Positions 14,601-23,620 of a DNA stretch of 36,855 bases are shown in pieces (positions within the stretch are counted from its first letter, which is position 1; each line of letters starts with the position of its first letter). The translations under genes and the position numbers were made by a program. The notes beneath the pieces were generated by a model. That model was not told the DNA's origin. It was given only the letters and a program-made list of their open reading frames with translations, and made no database searches. Location of the stretch: assembly GCA_016194375.1 (NCBI GenBank), contig JACQBU010000057.1, forward strand, positions 1 to 36,855. The letters run 5' to 3'. The DNA comes from Nitrospinota bacterium (GTDB lineage: Bacteria > Nitrospinota_A > UBA7883 > JACRGQ01).

Positions 14601-15281
14601 CGTCACCCTGTTAAGGGAGGCCGTGGTGGCGTCCGCGGCCGTGTATCCATAATAGACGTTGTAACTGTCGGCCCCGGACGCCGGGGGGTGCCAGTCCAAA
14701 ATTACCTGTTGGTCCCAGCCGGCGGCCCTTAGTTGGAACGGCTGGGTGGCCAAAGGCACGCCCGGAACGCACGAGACCGGGTACGCTGGGGGCCCCTCCA
14801 CGCCGAAAATGACGGCGGACACGATGAAGAAATACTCCGTCCCGTTTTGAATGGCCGCGCTTCCGTTGTTGACGACGCCGTTGGTGGCCGCGATTGTCGG
14901 GCCGGACGTCGTCAGCGTCGTGGTCGTGAGCGTGACGCCCGTGACCTTGTTCTGGCTCAGCTTGGTGTCGGCGTCCGCGGCGGTCGCGTAATAGACGTTG
15001 TAAGAGTCCGCGCCCGCGACGGCGTTCCAATTTAATATGGACGATTTGTCGGCCCCGGCGCAGGTGAAGCCGGATGGAACCTTGGAGTTCGAGGAGCCTC
15101 CCCCTCCCCCCCCGCCCCCTCCCCCGCCTCCGCCGGACGGGTCGGGCAACCAGGCGTTCGGGCCGCACGATAGGGAAATTGCCATGGTAGCAAGGAGACA
15201 GAATGCGGAATACAGAACGGAGGGAGAAATTCCCCTTCTTCTGGAACCTGACTTCTGACTTCTACGTTCTGGGCTCCGCAC
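11682..15281 (-). CDS. Giant fibronectin-III-repeat lipoprotein
   Basis: About 1199 residues built from roughly ten degenerate fibronectin type III-like repeats of 90-110 residues. Each has a core of the type TVSWNAVAGATSYNVYYAT followed by TYYFVVTAV, a GVEGPPS-type segment and PVSATP. A signal sequence (VLYSAFCLLATMAISLSC) precedes a candidate lipidated Cys39 and a 13-Gly linker; the lipobox SLSC is non-canonical, so lipidation is likely but not certain. Between repeats 2 and 3 and before repeat 10 are Thr/Ser/Gly-rich segments coded by short tandem repeats. A GTG start at 15281 is preferred: AGGAG lies 5 bases upstream and a basic n-region follows. A longer frame reaches a TTG at 15344. This is probably a surface adhesin or scaffold; the ligand is unknown. 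It follows another giant lipoprotein gene, separated by a strong terminator. Confidence 0.8.
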   Translation of the reverse strand: MRSPERRSQKSGSRRRGISPSVLYSAFCLLATMAISLSCGPNAWLPDPSGGGGGGGGGGGGGSSNSKVPSGFTCAGADKSSILNWNAVAGADSYNVYYATAADADTKLSQNKVTGVTLTTTTLTTSGPTIAATNGVVNNGSAAIQNGTEYFFIVSAVIFGVEGPPAYPVSCVPGVPLATQPFQLRAAGWDQQVILDWHPPASGADSYNVYYGYTAADATTASLNRVTGITGPGGSAAATSTPTGASTETSTGSATSTSTSTGSSTGATTIVLPTTNLATAGPTITATNGAVNPGSMPLVNRTRYYFVVTAVKFGVEGPPSTPVSTVPSALTSTIPSGLTALAGERSITVSWKPVENATSYDVYYATSPAGATTRSSNKVTLIVPTTVTLTTSGATISATAGTVNPGSIPLIDGIRYYFVVAANLPFGEGAGSPPVSTVPGVCGVNQPCSLSAAGWDRQVAVSWTAPASGADAYNLYYATDPSQLENPPSSSSKVTGLVSTSSVLTTDGTTIISTGAGGTVNVGSVPLDNGTTYFFGVTAVKGGVEGPISYLVSAVPNDLTLTSPWGVSATGGDAKVTVGWNAINGASSYNIYYSTNPLSATTAQGTRIANVGSPYTVSPLANGTKYYFVVTTIIDGIESADSTPVVSATPAAPTAPPAPVGVTAVAGDGLVTVSWGAVAGATSYNVYYATNAGGATTSSGSNVRGVTGTGGTISTIIPGLANGTTYWFVVTAVNGFLLESAPSSPPVSATPQPAVTPGAPADVSAASGDRTATISWSAVTGATTYNIYWDTTQAGATPASVNKQTGVTGAGYKISVPLPVPANGTSYYFVVTALNNALEGPPSAPVSTLTNPPVAGTPIATAVGGAGTIDVSWGYVANATSYNVYWSATKAGATTSSKTNQAGITGSEPELFTRIAPLTYGSAYYVVVTAVVNGVEGPASNPVSAVAQANGPNWLTTIATDSQIQLSWNTVPGSVEYNVYWSATADGATTATLTKVLGVASDAYSAGYTITGLSNNVSYYVFITSVYNGHESGPSTVVADTPAPCGGTYCNGTGGITLYATPDWIPHSKAELSAYPGQPSASTGTGTSTGTGTHTGTSTGTHTGTSTGTSTSTGAGAGVVTLNWTPAQYATTYNLYYATTPTNATVVPSTTATTTKVAGLTAPYATVGGLTAGTKYYFVVSPQNPGYEGPQSDVVSATP
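11941..12042 (-). repeat. Thr/Ser/Gly-coding microsatellite in the FN3 lipoprotein
   Basis: Degenerate repeats of the 6-base type GTGCCG/GTGCTT, arranged in loose 12-base periods, encode a TGTSTGTGTHTG-type linker. The period is in frame, so slippage would lengthen or shorten the linker without frameshift. Confidence 0.7.
14481..14590 (-). repeat. Second Thr/Ser-coding microsatellite
   Basis: Degenerate hexamer-like repeats (GTTGACGTTGACGTCGAGGT and similar) encode STETSTGSATSTSTSTG-type sequence inside the second FN3-like repeat. The location and composition parallel the array at 11941-12042. Confidence 0.6.
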
Positions 15282-15633
15282 TCCGTCTCCTAAATCCATT
15301 GGTGGCACGGGCGCGGCGCCCGCATTGGTCGCACAAGCGGCCAATCATCCTTAACCCTTTTTTTATCGGCGAGAACCAAAGTTTCCTGAAGGGATAATTC
15401 GAGCCGCCGATTAGCGCGGATGTGGAACTGGAAGCGGACGCCAATCCGGGGGTCGTTAGGGAAGGAACGAGGCAAAAAAATGGGGGGGCTTTTGGCCCCT
15501 CCCTCGGATTTTCCTCATTCCCGTGAAGGGGCCTCCAGCCTTCCCGTCTGCGTATTCCCTGTCCGCAGGAATGAGAGGAAGAACCCCCGTCCTCCCCTTC
15601 TTGGGATGAGGACGGGGGCGGGGGTTATTAAGG
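15282..15633. other. Intergenic region between the two giant lipoprotein genes
   Basis: It contains the terminator of the upstream gene (15584-15618), a GCGCGGCGCCCGC palindrome (about 15311-15323) and the AGGAG ribosome site of the downstream gene. A low-complexity run at about 15220-15270 (TCTGACTTCTGACTT-like on one strand) overlaps the signal-peptide coding region. No clear promoter and no further gene are seen. Confidence 0.45.
15584..15618 (-). terminator. Strong intrinsic terminator of the GxGYxVGD lipoprotein gene
   Basis: Read on the minus strand, CCCCCGTCCTC pairs perfectly (11 bp) with GAGGACGGGGG around a 13-base loop. TTCTTCCTC follows. It starts 16 bases after the stop codon. 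Confidence 0.8.
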
Positions 15634-18600
15634 TTACTGTCCGAATATGTTGCCTGCGAGGAACTCGTCAAGGTTGAACCTCGAGACACCGTCCGAGAAT
15701 CCGCTCGAACCGTCGGAGGCGACGGACAGCGGGTCTCCGCCGCCGGAAATGGGCGCCACCGTGTTGGTGTTGACCGCCGCGTAAACGGTGGTGCCGGCGG
15801 TCACGACCGAAAATCCGGTCAACGCGCCGGTAATCGGGTTGACCGAGGTCACCTGAATCGTGCCGTCCGTCCCCGGCGTGCAAACGGCGACGGCGCATAC
15901 TTCGAGGATGTCGCCGACGGAGTAGCCCGATCCGGCCAGTCCGAAATACGGGGCGGCGCCGGTGCCGGACAGGCCGGTCGCGGCGGCGGTCGTTATCTGG
16001 ACCGGGTTCGCCGGCGGAACCGGGCTGGAGGCCGGGGCCGAATATCCGGCGGCGGCGGTGTAAACCGTGGTGCCGGCGGAGACGACGCTCACGGTGAGAA
16101 TTGCCCCGGTGGCGGGGGTGATTGTCGCCACCTGCACCGTGCCGTCGCTCGCCGGTAGACACCCGAGGGTTGTTTCACAAATTTCGAGGACGTCCCCGAC
16201 CCGGTAGCCGAGCCCCCCCGAAGTCGGGGGGCTGACCGCGGCGGTTATGCCCGCGCCGGCCAACGGGGTGAACGTGGCCGCGTTTGCGCCCGCCGTGGAC
16301 GGTTGCGCGACCGTGGTGGCCTGCGTGGCCGCGGTGCAGGCCGCGGAACCGGGATCCCAAACCGAGACCGTCGCGACTCCGCCGCCGACTCCAGCCGTGC
16401 CGGTGACCATGAGCTGTCCGCCGTTGCAGTTGGCGACGTTTAGAACGTCCCCCACGTGGTAGCCTGTTCCGGGGTTGGCGACGGCGTCGTTGGTGGCGCT
16501 CAACGGGTTCGCCGTGGTTGTGATGGTGGCGCCGGTGCCGAGGGAGACCACCTTGTTCCTAGAAACCAGCGAGATGGGTATCGGACCGGCGCCGGGACTG
16601 CCGGGGTATGCAAGCGGCGGAGTGTAGACGCCGCTGGTGCTGACCGAGCCGTACGCGTTCGTCGCGGGAGCCGGAGACGCCTGCAACGCGAAGTAGCAGG
16701 TCGGCTGGAGTCCCTGCGCGGGGAACGGGTTGCAACCCGACACGTACTGCTCCACGCCGCCTTGCCAGATCGACCATTCCAAGCCGCCGCTTTCGTCCGT
16801 CGAAGTCAGAAGCGGCAGGGCGGCCGCGGGCGAGTTGCCGTTGGACGCCGTGAGGCCCAGGGCGGGGTTTTTCACCGCGGCCAGGTTGCCGCCGTAAGTA
16901 GCCACCGGCGTGCCGGTCGCCGAAACCACGAAATAATACGGCGTGCCGGTCGTGCCGGACAATGCGATGGCGGAGGAGCCGACCGTGCCGCCCGCGGACG
17001 ACGTGACTGTCGAGCCGGAATCGGCTAGGGTCGTGGCCGTAACCGTGCCGGGCAACCCTTTTATGAAGTTTTGGGTGTTGAACGCGGAGGTGGCCGCGTT
17101 TGAATAGCTTGCGGCGTTGTAGCCCGTGCCGGCCACGACGAGGGAGACCGAGATGGGCACGCCGTTGATGACGGCGTTTACCTTCGCCGTGGCGTTGTTG
17201 TTCCCTGCTTGTATGTAAACCGAGTCAAACGCGGAGTACCCCTGCCCGGCGTTGGAGCCGATGGAGACCCCGGTGACGACGCCGCCGGAGGCGGTTACGT
17301 TCAGGGTCAAGCCCGAGCCCGAGGCGGTGGGAATCACGTTTGAGGGGTTCGTGTCGTAATAGACGCTGTAGGACGACGCCCCGGCGACCGCCGCCCACGA
17401 GAGCGTGGCCGTGTTGGCGCTGGAGGCCGTGCCGGTGGTGGTTCCGTTTGCCACCGTGATTGAGGCGGGCGCGCCGGTCACGCTCCCGGGCGAGACCTGC
17501 AATTTTGCCGTCGCCGCGCCCACGAGGGCGGCGGCGTTTCCGCTGGGGTCGACCGTTTGGGCGGCGACCGCGAAAAAGGCGGGGGTGCCGTCCGCAAACT
17601 GGTAGGTCGCGTTGCCGTCGGTCAGGACGTTGGCGCCCGGGGTGGAGGAGCTTATTCCGGAGCCGCTGTTTGTGAGCGTCGTGGACAGGGAGGTCAGCGC
17701 GATCACGCCGTTAAACAAAGTCTGCGTCGGCGTCGTCGCCGCGCCCGCCGTGACCGCGGAATAGCCGCCCGTTCCCTGGGGGGTCGGGTTGGCCACGCCG
17801 AACACGATGCCGTTGACGATTCCCGTCGTCATTATCCCGCTTATCGTGTTGGTGCAAACGCTGTTGACCTGCAGGACGGCGTCCTTCGTGCTCCCGGTCT
17901 CCAAAACCTTTATGTTGTCGCCGACCTTGTAGCCGGAGCCGCCGCTGACGACGCCTATCACCGCGGAGGGGGCGAGGGTGTCGGCGGCGCAGTTGGCCGC
18001 CGTGTTGGTGTTCAACGCGCCGGTCGTGGCGGTGATCTGGTTGCCGGCTATCGTGAACGCGACGTTGGTCAAGTCAAGCACCAGGCCCTGGCCGGGGCTC
18101 GTGTTCATGCGCCCTTGAACCGCCGTAAGGGCGGCGGGCGTCGGCGACGTCGGGGTCGTGGCGGCGCCGGGAACGGTGGCGCTTATGCTATAACCGCCCG
18201 TTCCGGCAGGCGAAACAATCGTAAAAGTGGTCACGCCGCCTGCCGCGTTGACAACCGTCACGGTGCCGACCGCGTCCTTGGAGCTTCCCGACTCCAAAAT
18301 GTAGAAGGTGTCCCCCACGTGGTAGCCCGTTCCCGCGCTAACAATGGTCGGTATAACGGTAATCTGTCCGGCGACGACGGTCGCTCCCGTCATGTTGACG
18401 ACCAAGCCGGAACCCGGAATCCCGTAATAGACGTTGTACGTGGTCGAGTTGGTGCCCGGCGGGGTGTAGGGCGCCGACGCGTTCCACCCGACGCTTATCG
18501 TCTTGCTTGACGGCGAGTTTACGGTGAGTCCCGATACCGGGTTGGAGGTGGGCGGAACCCCGGAGGCGGGGGCGGCCGGCGCGCCGTACACCGTGCCGCC

Positions 18601-19239
18601 CGCGTTTGTGGCGGGGGTCGCGACGGCGTTGAGAGCCGCGGTCCTAACCGAGGAGCCCATGGCGACGGGTATCGAGGCGAGCCCCACGACCACCATGGTG
18701 CCGTTAGACGCGCCGTACGAAAGCTCGTTGCCGGCGGTCGAACTGCCCCACGCGCCGCCGGCGGGGACGGCGAAGAACGGGAACGACGTGCTCAACTGGC
18801 CCGAGCTTGCCGTGTAGCTGGTGCTGAAGGACTGGTCGAAGGCCCTGGCCTCGATGAGGGGCTTCGCGCCTATGACCAGGTTGACCTGGACGCTGGCCTG
18901 GCCGGTCGATTGGTTAATTGTTCCGAAATAGGTGATCGGCGGCAGACAGGTCTGCGTCGCAACGGAACACTCTCCGCTCGAACCCACGATGTAGTTTTGC
19001 GAGATGGTGAGCGAATAACCCTGCGTCGAGGCGAATATGGTCCGCGCCGGACCGCCCCTGGTCGCGCCGGCCGGGTTGGAGGACAGGACGATGTTGACCG
19101 GCGTCGTCGGGGGGCCGCCGGCCGTGTTGCCGCCGGTCGAGCCGCCGGAGCCGGCCGTCGGGCCGCTCCCGAGGCCCCCGCCGCTACACGCGGCGAATGC
19201 GAGCGCCGTTGCCATCATTAGTGCAAATTTCTTAAACAT
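15634..19239 (-). CDS. Giant lipoprotein with GxGYxVGD and FN3-like repeats
   Basis: A 1201-residue protein with a clear lipoprotein signal: MFKKFALMMATALAFAAC, lipobox FAAC, Cys18, then a Gly/Ser-rich linker. It contains at least two FN3-like segments (KTISVGWNASAPY and TLSWAAVAGASSYSVYYDT) and at least five repeats of the form GTGYHVGDxxxV (GTGYHVGDTFYILE, GSGYKVGDNIKVLE, GTGYHVGDVLNVA, GLGYRVGDVLEIC, GSGYSVGDILEVC). Each VGD repeat is followed by a Thr/Val-rich beta stretch. The end is FNLDEFLAGNIFGQ. An AGGAGG ribosome site is 11 bases before ATG 19239. Architecture suggests a long beta-rich surface fibre or adhesin tethered to the outer membrane. Paralogous in parts to the downstream FN3 lipoprotein. 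Function unknown. Confidence 0.85.
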   Translation of the reverse strand: MFKKFALMMATALAFAACSGGGLGSGPTAGSGGSTGGNTAGGPPTTPVNIVLSSNPAGATRGGPARTIFASTQGYSLTISQNYIVGSSGECSVATQTCLPPITYFGTINQSTGQASVQVNLVIGAKPLIEARAFDQSFSTSYTASSGQLSTSFPFFAVPAGGAWGSSTAGNELSYGASNGTMVVVGLASIPVAMGSSVRTAALNAVATPATNAGGTVYGAPAAPASGVPPTSNPVSGLTVNSPSSKTISVGWNASAPYTPPGTNSTTYNVYYGIPGSGLVVNMTGATVVAGQITVIPTIVSAGTGYHVGDTFYILESGSSKDAVGTVTVVNAAGGVTTFTIVSPAGTGGYSISATVPGAATTPTSPTPAALTAVQGRMNTSPGQGLVLDLTNVAFTIAGNQITATTGALNTNTAANCAADTLAPSAVIGVVSGGSGYKVGDNIKVLETGSTKDAVLQVNSVCTNTISGIMTTGIVNGIVFGVANPTPQGTGGYSAVTAGAATTPTQTLFNGVIALTSLSTTLTNSGSGISSSTPGANVLTDGNATYQFADGTPAFFAVAAQTVDPSGNAAALVGAATAKLQVSPGSVTGAPASITVANGTTTGTASSANTATLSWAAVAGASSYSVYYDTNPSNVIPTASGSGLTLNVTASGGVVTGVSIGSNAGQGYSAFDSVYIQAGNNNATAKVNAVINGVPISVSLVVAGTGYNAASYSNAATSAFNTQNFIKGLPGTVTATTLADSGSTVTSSAGGTVGSSAIALSGTTGTPYYFVVSATGTPVATYGGNLAAVKNPALGLTASNGNSPAAALPLLTSTDESGGLEWSIWQGGVEQYVSGCNPFPAQGLQPTCYFALQASPAPATNAYGSVSTSGVYTPPLAYPGSPGAGPIPISLVSRNKVVSLGTGATITTTANPLSATNDAVANPGTGYHVGDVLNVANCNGGQLMVTGTAGVGGGVATVSVWDPGSAACTAATQATTVAQPSTAGANAATFTPLAGAGITAAVSPPTSGGLGYRVGDVLEICETTLGCLPASDGTVQVATITPATGAILTVSVVSAGTTVYTAAAGYSAPASSPVPPANPVQITTAAATGLSGTGAAPYFGLAGSGYSVGDILEVCAVAVCTPGTDGTIQVTSVNPITGALTGFSVVTAGTTVYAAVNTNTVAPISGGGDPLSVASDGSSGFSDGVSRFNLDEFLAGNIFGQ

Positions 19240-19765
19240 GATTAAAGACTCCTCCTAAAGTTTTAATGTTTCGAATGCGAATGGAATTAAGCCGATCCCT
19301 GGCGTTGCACAAAATCAAATGCCCTCCTCACACTAGTTAGATTTTCAAGCACAATATGTCCCTATAAATTTGTCACCAAAGTGCAACTTGAATGCCGCCC
19401 TATCCAAGCCCCGGCATTTCAAACTATTACACTCGTCATGACTATTATTACTTTTCCCGGCCGGCCGCCACCCAGTCAAATAATTGACGCCATGGGATTA
19501 AGCGGCGGGGACACGGGGACTTTGCCCTAATCCAATGTTCCCTTATCGGCGCACAGGCCCAAAAGTTGACTTCCCACCCCACATTTTTTCAAGGCGCTGA
19601 TTTCTCGGGCATTGGCCGACGTCACGCCGGTATTGGCGTCGGCGTTTATAGGGGAAACTTTTTTGAAATTTTAACCAATGGTAATAAATATAATGATGAA
19701 GGCGCGCCGGAGCGGCGCGCGAAAAGGACGCCCGCTTCTTAACCGGATTTGGGGCTGTTCGAGGC
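19240..19765. other. Long leader/intergenic region between trpD and the lipoprotein gene
   Basis: No gene is seen. On the minus strand the region is the long 5' flank of the lipoprotein gene. It holds the AGGAGG ribosome site and a stable hairpin (19388-19422: TTGAAATGCCG pairs with CGGCATTCAA around 14 bases) about 150 bases upstream of the ATG. A second stem, GCCGACG/CGTCGGC (19615-19643), lies nearer trpD. The 19260-19440 part is AT-richer than its surroundings. No known riboswitch consensus was recognised. Confidence 0.4.
19702..19720 (-). terminator. Hairpin terminator after trpD
   Basis: Perfect GCGCGCCG-CTC-CGGCGCGC stem-loop on the minus strand about 46 bases after the trpD stop. It is followed by CTTCATCATTATATT, which is U-rich enough for a weak intrinsic terminator. 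Confidence 0.5.
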
Positions 19766-20791
<1,026 letters not shown>

Positions 20792-20948
20792 CGTTTAACT
20801 TCCTTTATTCATCCAAATGTCGAGCTTGAATTTTAACCGCCAAGTCGCCGGGAACGCCAAGAAGAATTTATCAGCGGATTCCGCGGATTAACGCCCATTT
20901 AAACACCCTTTCGTTTTCTAATCCGTGGAAATCCTCGTAATCTGCGGA

Positions 20949-21536
20949 TTATTTTTTCGCCATACCGGCATACAAGGTCAAAAAGTTTTTAAGTATGTTC
21001 TTCCCCTCGGCGGTGAGGACGGACTCGGGGTGGAACTGCACCCCCTCAACCGGAAGCTCCGTGTGCCGCACCGCCATTATTTCGTGCAGTTGGGAGTCGC
21101 TGGCGGAGACCTCCAGCTCGGGCGGCAGGGAGCCCTTTTCGGCCACGAGGGAATGGTATCTGGTCGCGGTGAACGGATTTTTAATCCCCTTGAAAATCGT
21201 CCTTCCGTCGTGCTCTATCTGCGAAGTCTTGCCGTGCATCAGTCTTTCGGCCTTGACTATCCGCCCGCCGAACGCCTGGCAAATGGACTGGTGCCCGAGG
21301 CAGACGCCTAGGATGGGAATTTTTCCCTTGAGCCTCTCCACGACGGCGAGCGACACCCCCGCCTCGTTGGGCGTGCAGGGGCCGGGCGATATGACGACGT
21401 ATTCCGGCCCCAGCGCCTCGACCTGCTCCACCGTCACGGCGTCGTTTCGACGCACGACCGTCTCCTCCCCCAGCTCCATAAAGTACTGGACGAGGTTGTA
21501 GGTGAAGGAATCGTAGTTGTCTATCATCAACAGCAT
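20949..21536 (-). CDS. trpG: Anthranilate/4-amino-4-deoxychorismate synthase amidotransferase subunit
   Basis: A 195-residue class I glutamine amidotransferase that delivers ammonia from glutamine to chorismate, with TrpE (anthranilate) or PabB (p-aminobenzoate). The nucleophile is Cys79 in GVCLGHQS; His169 and Glu171 in GVQFHPESV complete the triad. The N-terminal [18 protein letters not shown] is diagnostic of the TrpG/PabA group. Sequence alone does not separate TrpG from PabA, and in many bacteria one protein serves both. No TrpE or PabB lies in the window. The neighbour trpD favours the trp assignment. Confidence 0.93.
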   Translation of the reverse strand: MLLMIDNYDSFTYNLVQYFMELGEETVVRRNDAVTVEQVEALGPEYVVISPGPCTPNEAGVSLAVVERLKGKIPILGVCLGHQSICQAFGGRIVKAERLMHGKTSQIEHDGRTIFKGIKNPFTATRYHSLVAEKGSLPPELEVSASDSQLHEIMAVRHTELPVEGVQFHPESVLTAEGKNILKNFLTLYAGMAKK

Positions 21537-21573
21537 CCGACGGCCCGCCTTTTTTCACGCATAAATTTGCGCC

Positions 21574-21579
21574 ATTATA
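21574..21579 (-). promoter_or_regulatory. -10 element upstream of trpG
   Basis: On the minus strand AAGGTATAATGG holds a perfect TATAAT (21579-21574) 37 bases before the trpG ATG. The -35 region (around TTTTGTCTTG) is weak. The same TATAATGG string is found before the DUF59 operon. Confidence 0.4.
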
Positions 21580-21694
21580 CCTTACCGAACAAGACAAAAC
21601 ACGCGACCGGGGCGCAAGCGTGCGGCGCGGCGGTCGCGGCGGTCGCGGCGGGCGCCCTTTTCCTTCGGGCCTTTTTTGGGTTACATTAATCCCT

Positions 21695-23119
21695 ATGGCA
21701 AACGAGCATCCGATTCTGGCCGGGGGAAGGCGGGTCAGGACGACCGACGAGATGGCGGTGAAAAACCCGTACGACGGAAGCACCGTCGCCGTGACGTATC
21801 TGGCCGGGGACGCCGAGGCGGAGGCATCAACAGCCGCCGCCGCGGAATCGTTCGCCGCAACCAGAAAAATGACCGCCGCCGAGCGCGCGGACGCGCTCCA
21901 TAGGGTCTCGTCCCAAATCTCCCAACGCGCGGAGGAGCTCGCCCGACTCATCTCTAAGGAGGCGGGCAAGCCGATTACGAGCTCGAGGCAGGAGGTCCAG
22001 CGCTCGATTTTCACGTTCCAATACGCGGCGGAGGAGGCCAGGCGGCTCCACGGGGAGATTATCCCGCTCGACGCACAGCCGTTGGGAAGGGGGCACGTCT
22101 GCCTCGTCAGACGCTTTCCAATCGGGCCGGTGCTCGGCATAACCCCGTTCAACTTCCCGCTGAACCTCGTCGCGCACAAGGTCGCCCCCGCGATGGCGGC
22201 GGGCAACCCGATTGTGGTCAAGCCCGCCCCGCAGACGCCGCTCACCGCCCTCCTGCTGGGGGAAATCGTGTCGGACTCCGGCTGGCCGGCGGGCGCCATC
22301 TCCGTCATCCCCGCCCCCAACGGGGTGGCCGAGAGGATGGTCGCGGACGACCGCTACAAGTTCTTCTCCTTCACCGGTAGCGCGGCCGTCGGATGGCGGC
22401 TCAAGAAGACGGCGGGCAGAAAAAAGACCGCGCTGGAGCTGGGCGGAAACTCCGGGGCGGTGGTGCACCACGACGCAAACCTCCCCTATGCGGCGGAAAG
22501 GATAGCGCTCGGCGGGTTCGGATACGCGGGGCAGAGCTGTATTTCCGTCCAAAGGGTGTTCGTCCACGAGAGCGTTTACGACGAGTTTAAGAGACTTTTT
22601 CTCGAGAGGGTCGCAACCGTCAGGGCCGGCGACCCGATGGACGAGTCCGTCCTTGTCGGGCCGCTCATATCCAACAGGGACGCGCTTCGGCTGGGCGACT
22701 GGCTGAAGGAGGCCCTGGGCGGCGGGGCGAGGCTTCTTTGCGGGGGGGCGTTCAACGGGCCGGTGATGGAGCCGACGGTTCTGGAGAACACAAAGCCGGA
22801 GATGAAGGTCAACTGCCTCGAGGTTTTCGGGCCTCTCGTGACGCTGACCCCCTACGCCGACGCGGAGGAGGCGCTAAAGGCCGTGAACGACTCCGAGTTC
22901 GGGCTTCAGGCGGGGATTTTCACCAACGACCTGGGGCTCGCCTTCCGCGCGTGGGAAACGCTCGACGTCGGGGGCGTGATAGTCGGGAACGCGCCGACCT
23001 TCAGGATGGACCACATGCCCTACGGCGGGACGAAGGCTTCCGGGCAGGGGCGCGAGGGGTTGCGCTACGCCATGGAGGAGATGACCGAGCCGAAAAGCAT
23101 GGTCATAAACCTCCCGTAG
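21695..23119 (+). CDS. NAD(P)-dependent aldehyde dehydrogenase
   Basis: A 474-residue member of the ALDH superfamily oxidising an aldehyde to the acid. Asn153 (GITPFNFPLN), Lys176 (VVKPAPQTP), Glu248 (ALELGGNSG) and the nucleophile Cys282 (GYAGQSCISVQ) are all in place. The LELGGN segment and PFN motif fit a broad clade that includes lactaldehyde, succinate-semialdehyde and phosphonoacetaldehyde dehydrogenases. The substrate cannot be told. ATG 21695 begins the NEHPILAGGRRV homology, so the longer frame starting upstream (a low-complexity Gly/Arg stretch) is not used. It is divergent from trpG. Confidence 0.92.
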   Translation: MANEHPILAGGRRVRTTDEMAVKNPYDGSTVAVTYLAGDAEAEASTAAAAESFAATRKMTAAERADALHRVSSQISQRAEELARLISKEAGKPITSSRQEVQRSIFTFQYAAEEARRLHGEIIPLDAQPLGRGHVCLVRRFPIGPVLGITPFNFPLNLVAHKVAPAMAAGNPIVVKPAPQTPLTALLLGEIVSDSGWPAGAISVIPAPNGVAERMVADDRYKFFSFTGSAAVGWRLKKTAGRKKTALELGGNSGAVVHHDANLPYAAERIALGGFGYAGQSCISVQRVFVHESVYDEFKRLFLERVATVRAGDPMDESVLVGPLISNRDALRLGDWLKEALGGGARLLCGGAFNGPVMEPTVLENTKPEMKVNCLEVFGPLVTLTPYADAEEALKAVNDSEFGLQAGIFTNDLGLAFRAWETLDVGGVIVGNAPTFRMDHMPYGGTKASGQGREGLRYAMEEMTEPKSMVINLP

Positions 23120-23185
23120 CCCCTCCGCCTTCCGCGGCGCCAAGGCTTCCTTTGTCGGCGCGGGGGCGTGTGGTAGATTGGGTTC

Positions 23186-23620
23186 GTGACCCGAACTGAC
23201 GTACTGCAACATTATGGTCGGATGCTGGCCGAAAACCCCTCCTCCTACGTTTTCACATCCATGGCCTCCGAGTGCATGCGTTCCGGCAGGAACAAGATGG
23301 CCCTGGAGGTTTTGGAAAGGGGGCTAAAGCGCCACCCGACGCTTCGAAGCGCGCTGACGCTAAAGGGGCGCGCGCTAATCTCGCTGGGAAGGGCGGAGGA
23401 GGCCCGGGGGATACTCGAGGGCGTCGTCCGGGCCGACGCGGACAACCTCCTGGCGAGGAGGCTCCTCGAAAAGGTCGGGCCCTCCCCAAAAAAGGCCGGC
23501 GGGCCGGTCGCCGGGGGTGGTTCCGGGACCGAAAAAACCGCCGCGGCGCCCCATTACGCGCAAATGGTCGAAACGCTCGAGAAATGGCTGGACAACGCCG
23601 CGCGAATGAGGAAAGGATGA
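23186..23620 (+). CDS. Small TPR-repeat protein
   Basis: A 144-residue protein. Residues 2-95 are helical and contain about two TPR-like repeats (MASECMRSGRNKMALEVLER and KGRALISLGRAEEARGILEG), followed by a Gly/Lys-rich linker and a short C-terminal helix. TPRs bind partner proteins; no partner is visible. GTG 23186 is the likeliest start, though an ATG at 23222 is possible. Its TGA overlaps the aroQ ATG (ATGA), so the genes are translationally coupled. Confidence 0.65.
   Translation: MTRTDVLQHYGRMLAENPSSYVFTSMASECMRSGRNKMALEVLERGLKRHPTLRSALTLKGRALISLGRAEEARGILEGVVRADADNLLARRLLEKVGPSPKKAGGPVAGGGSGTEKTAAAPHYAQMVETLEKWLDNAARMRKG

Noticed and set aside
16456-17028. Plus-strand open frames inside the giant lipoprotein genes
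   Set aside because: They lie in repetitive GC-rich coding sequence on the opposite strand, with low-complexity Arg/Gly translations.
19240-19440. Possible riboswitch in the long lipoprotein leader
   Set aside because: A hairpin is present, but no consensus of c-di-GMP, TPP, cobalamin or other common riboswitch was recognised.
21620-21694. Extended N-terminus of the aldehyde dehydrogenase
   Set aside because: The extra 25 residues are an Arg/Gly simple repeat without homology, and the family homology begins after ATG 21695.
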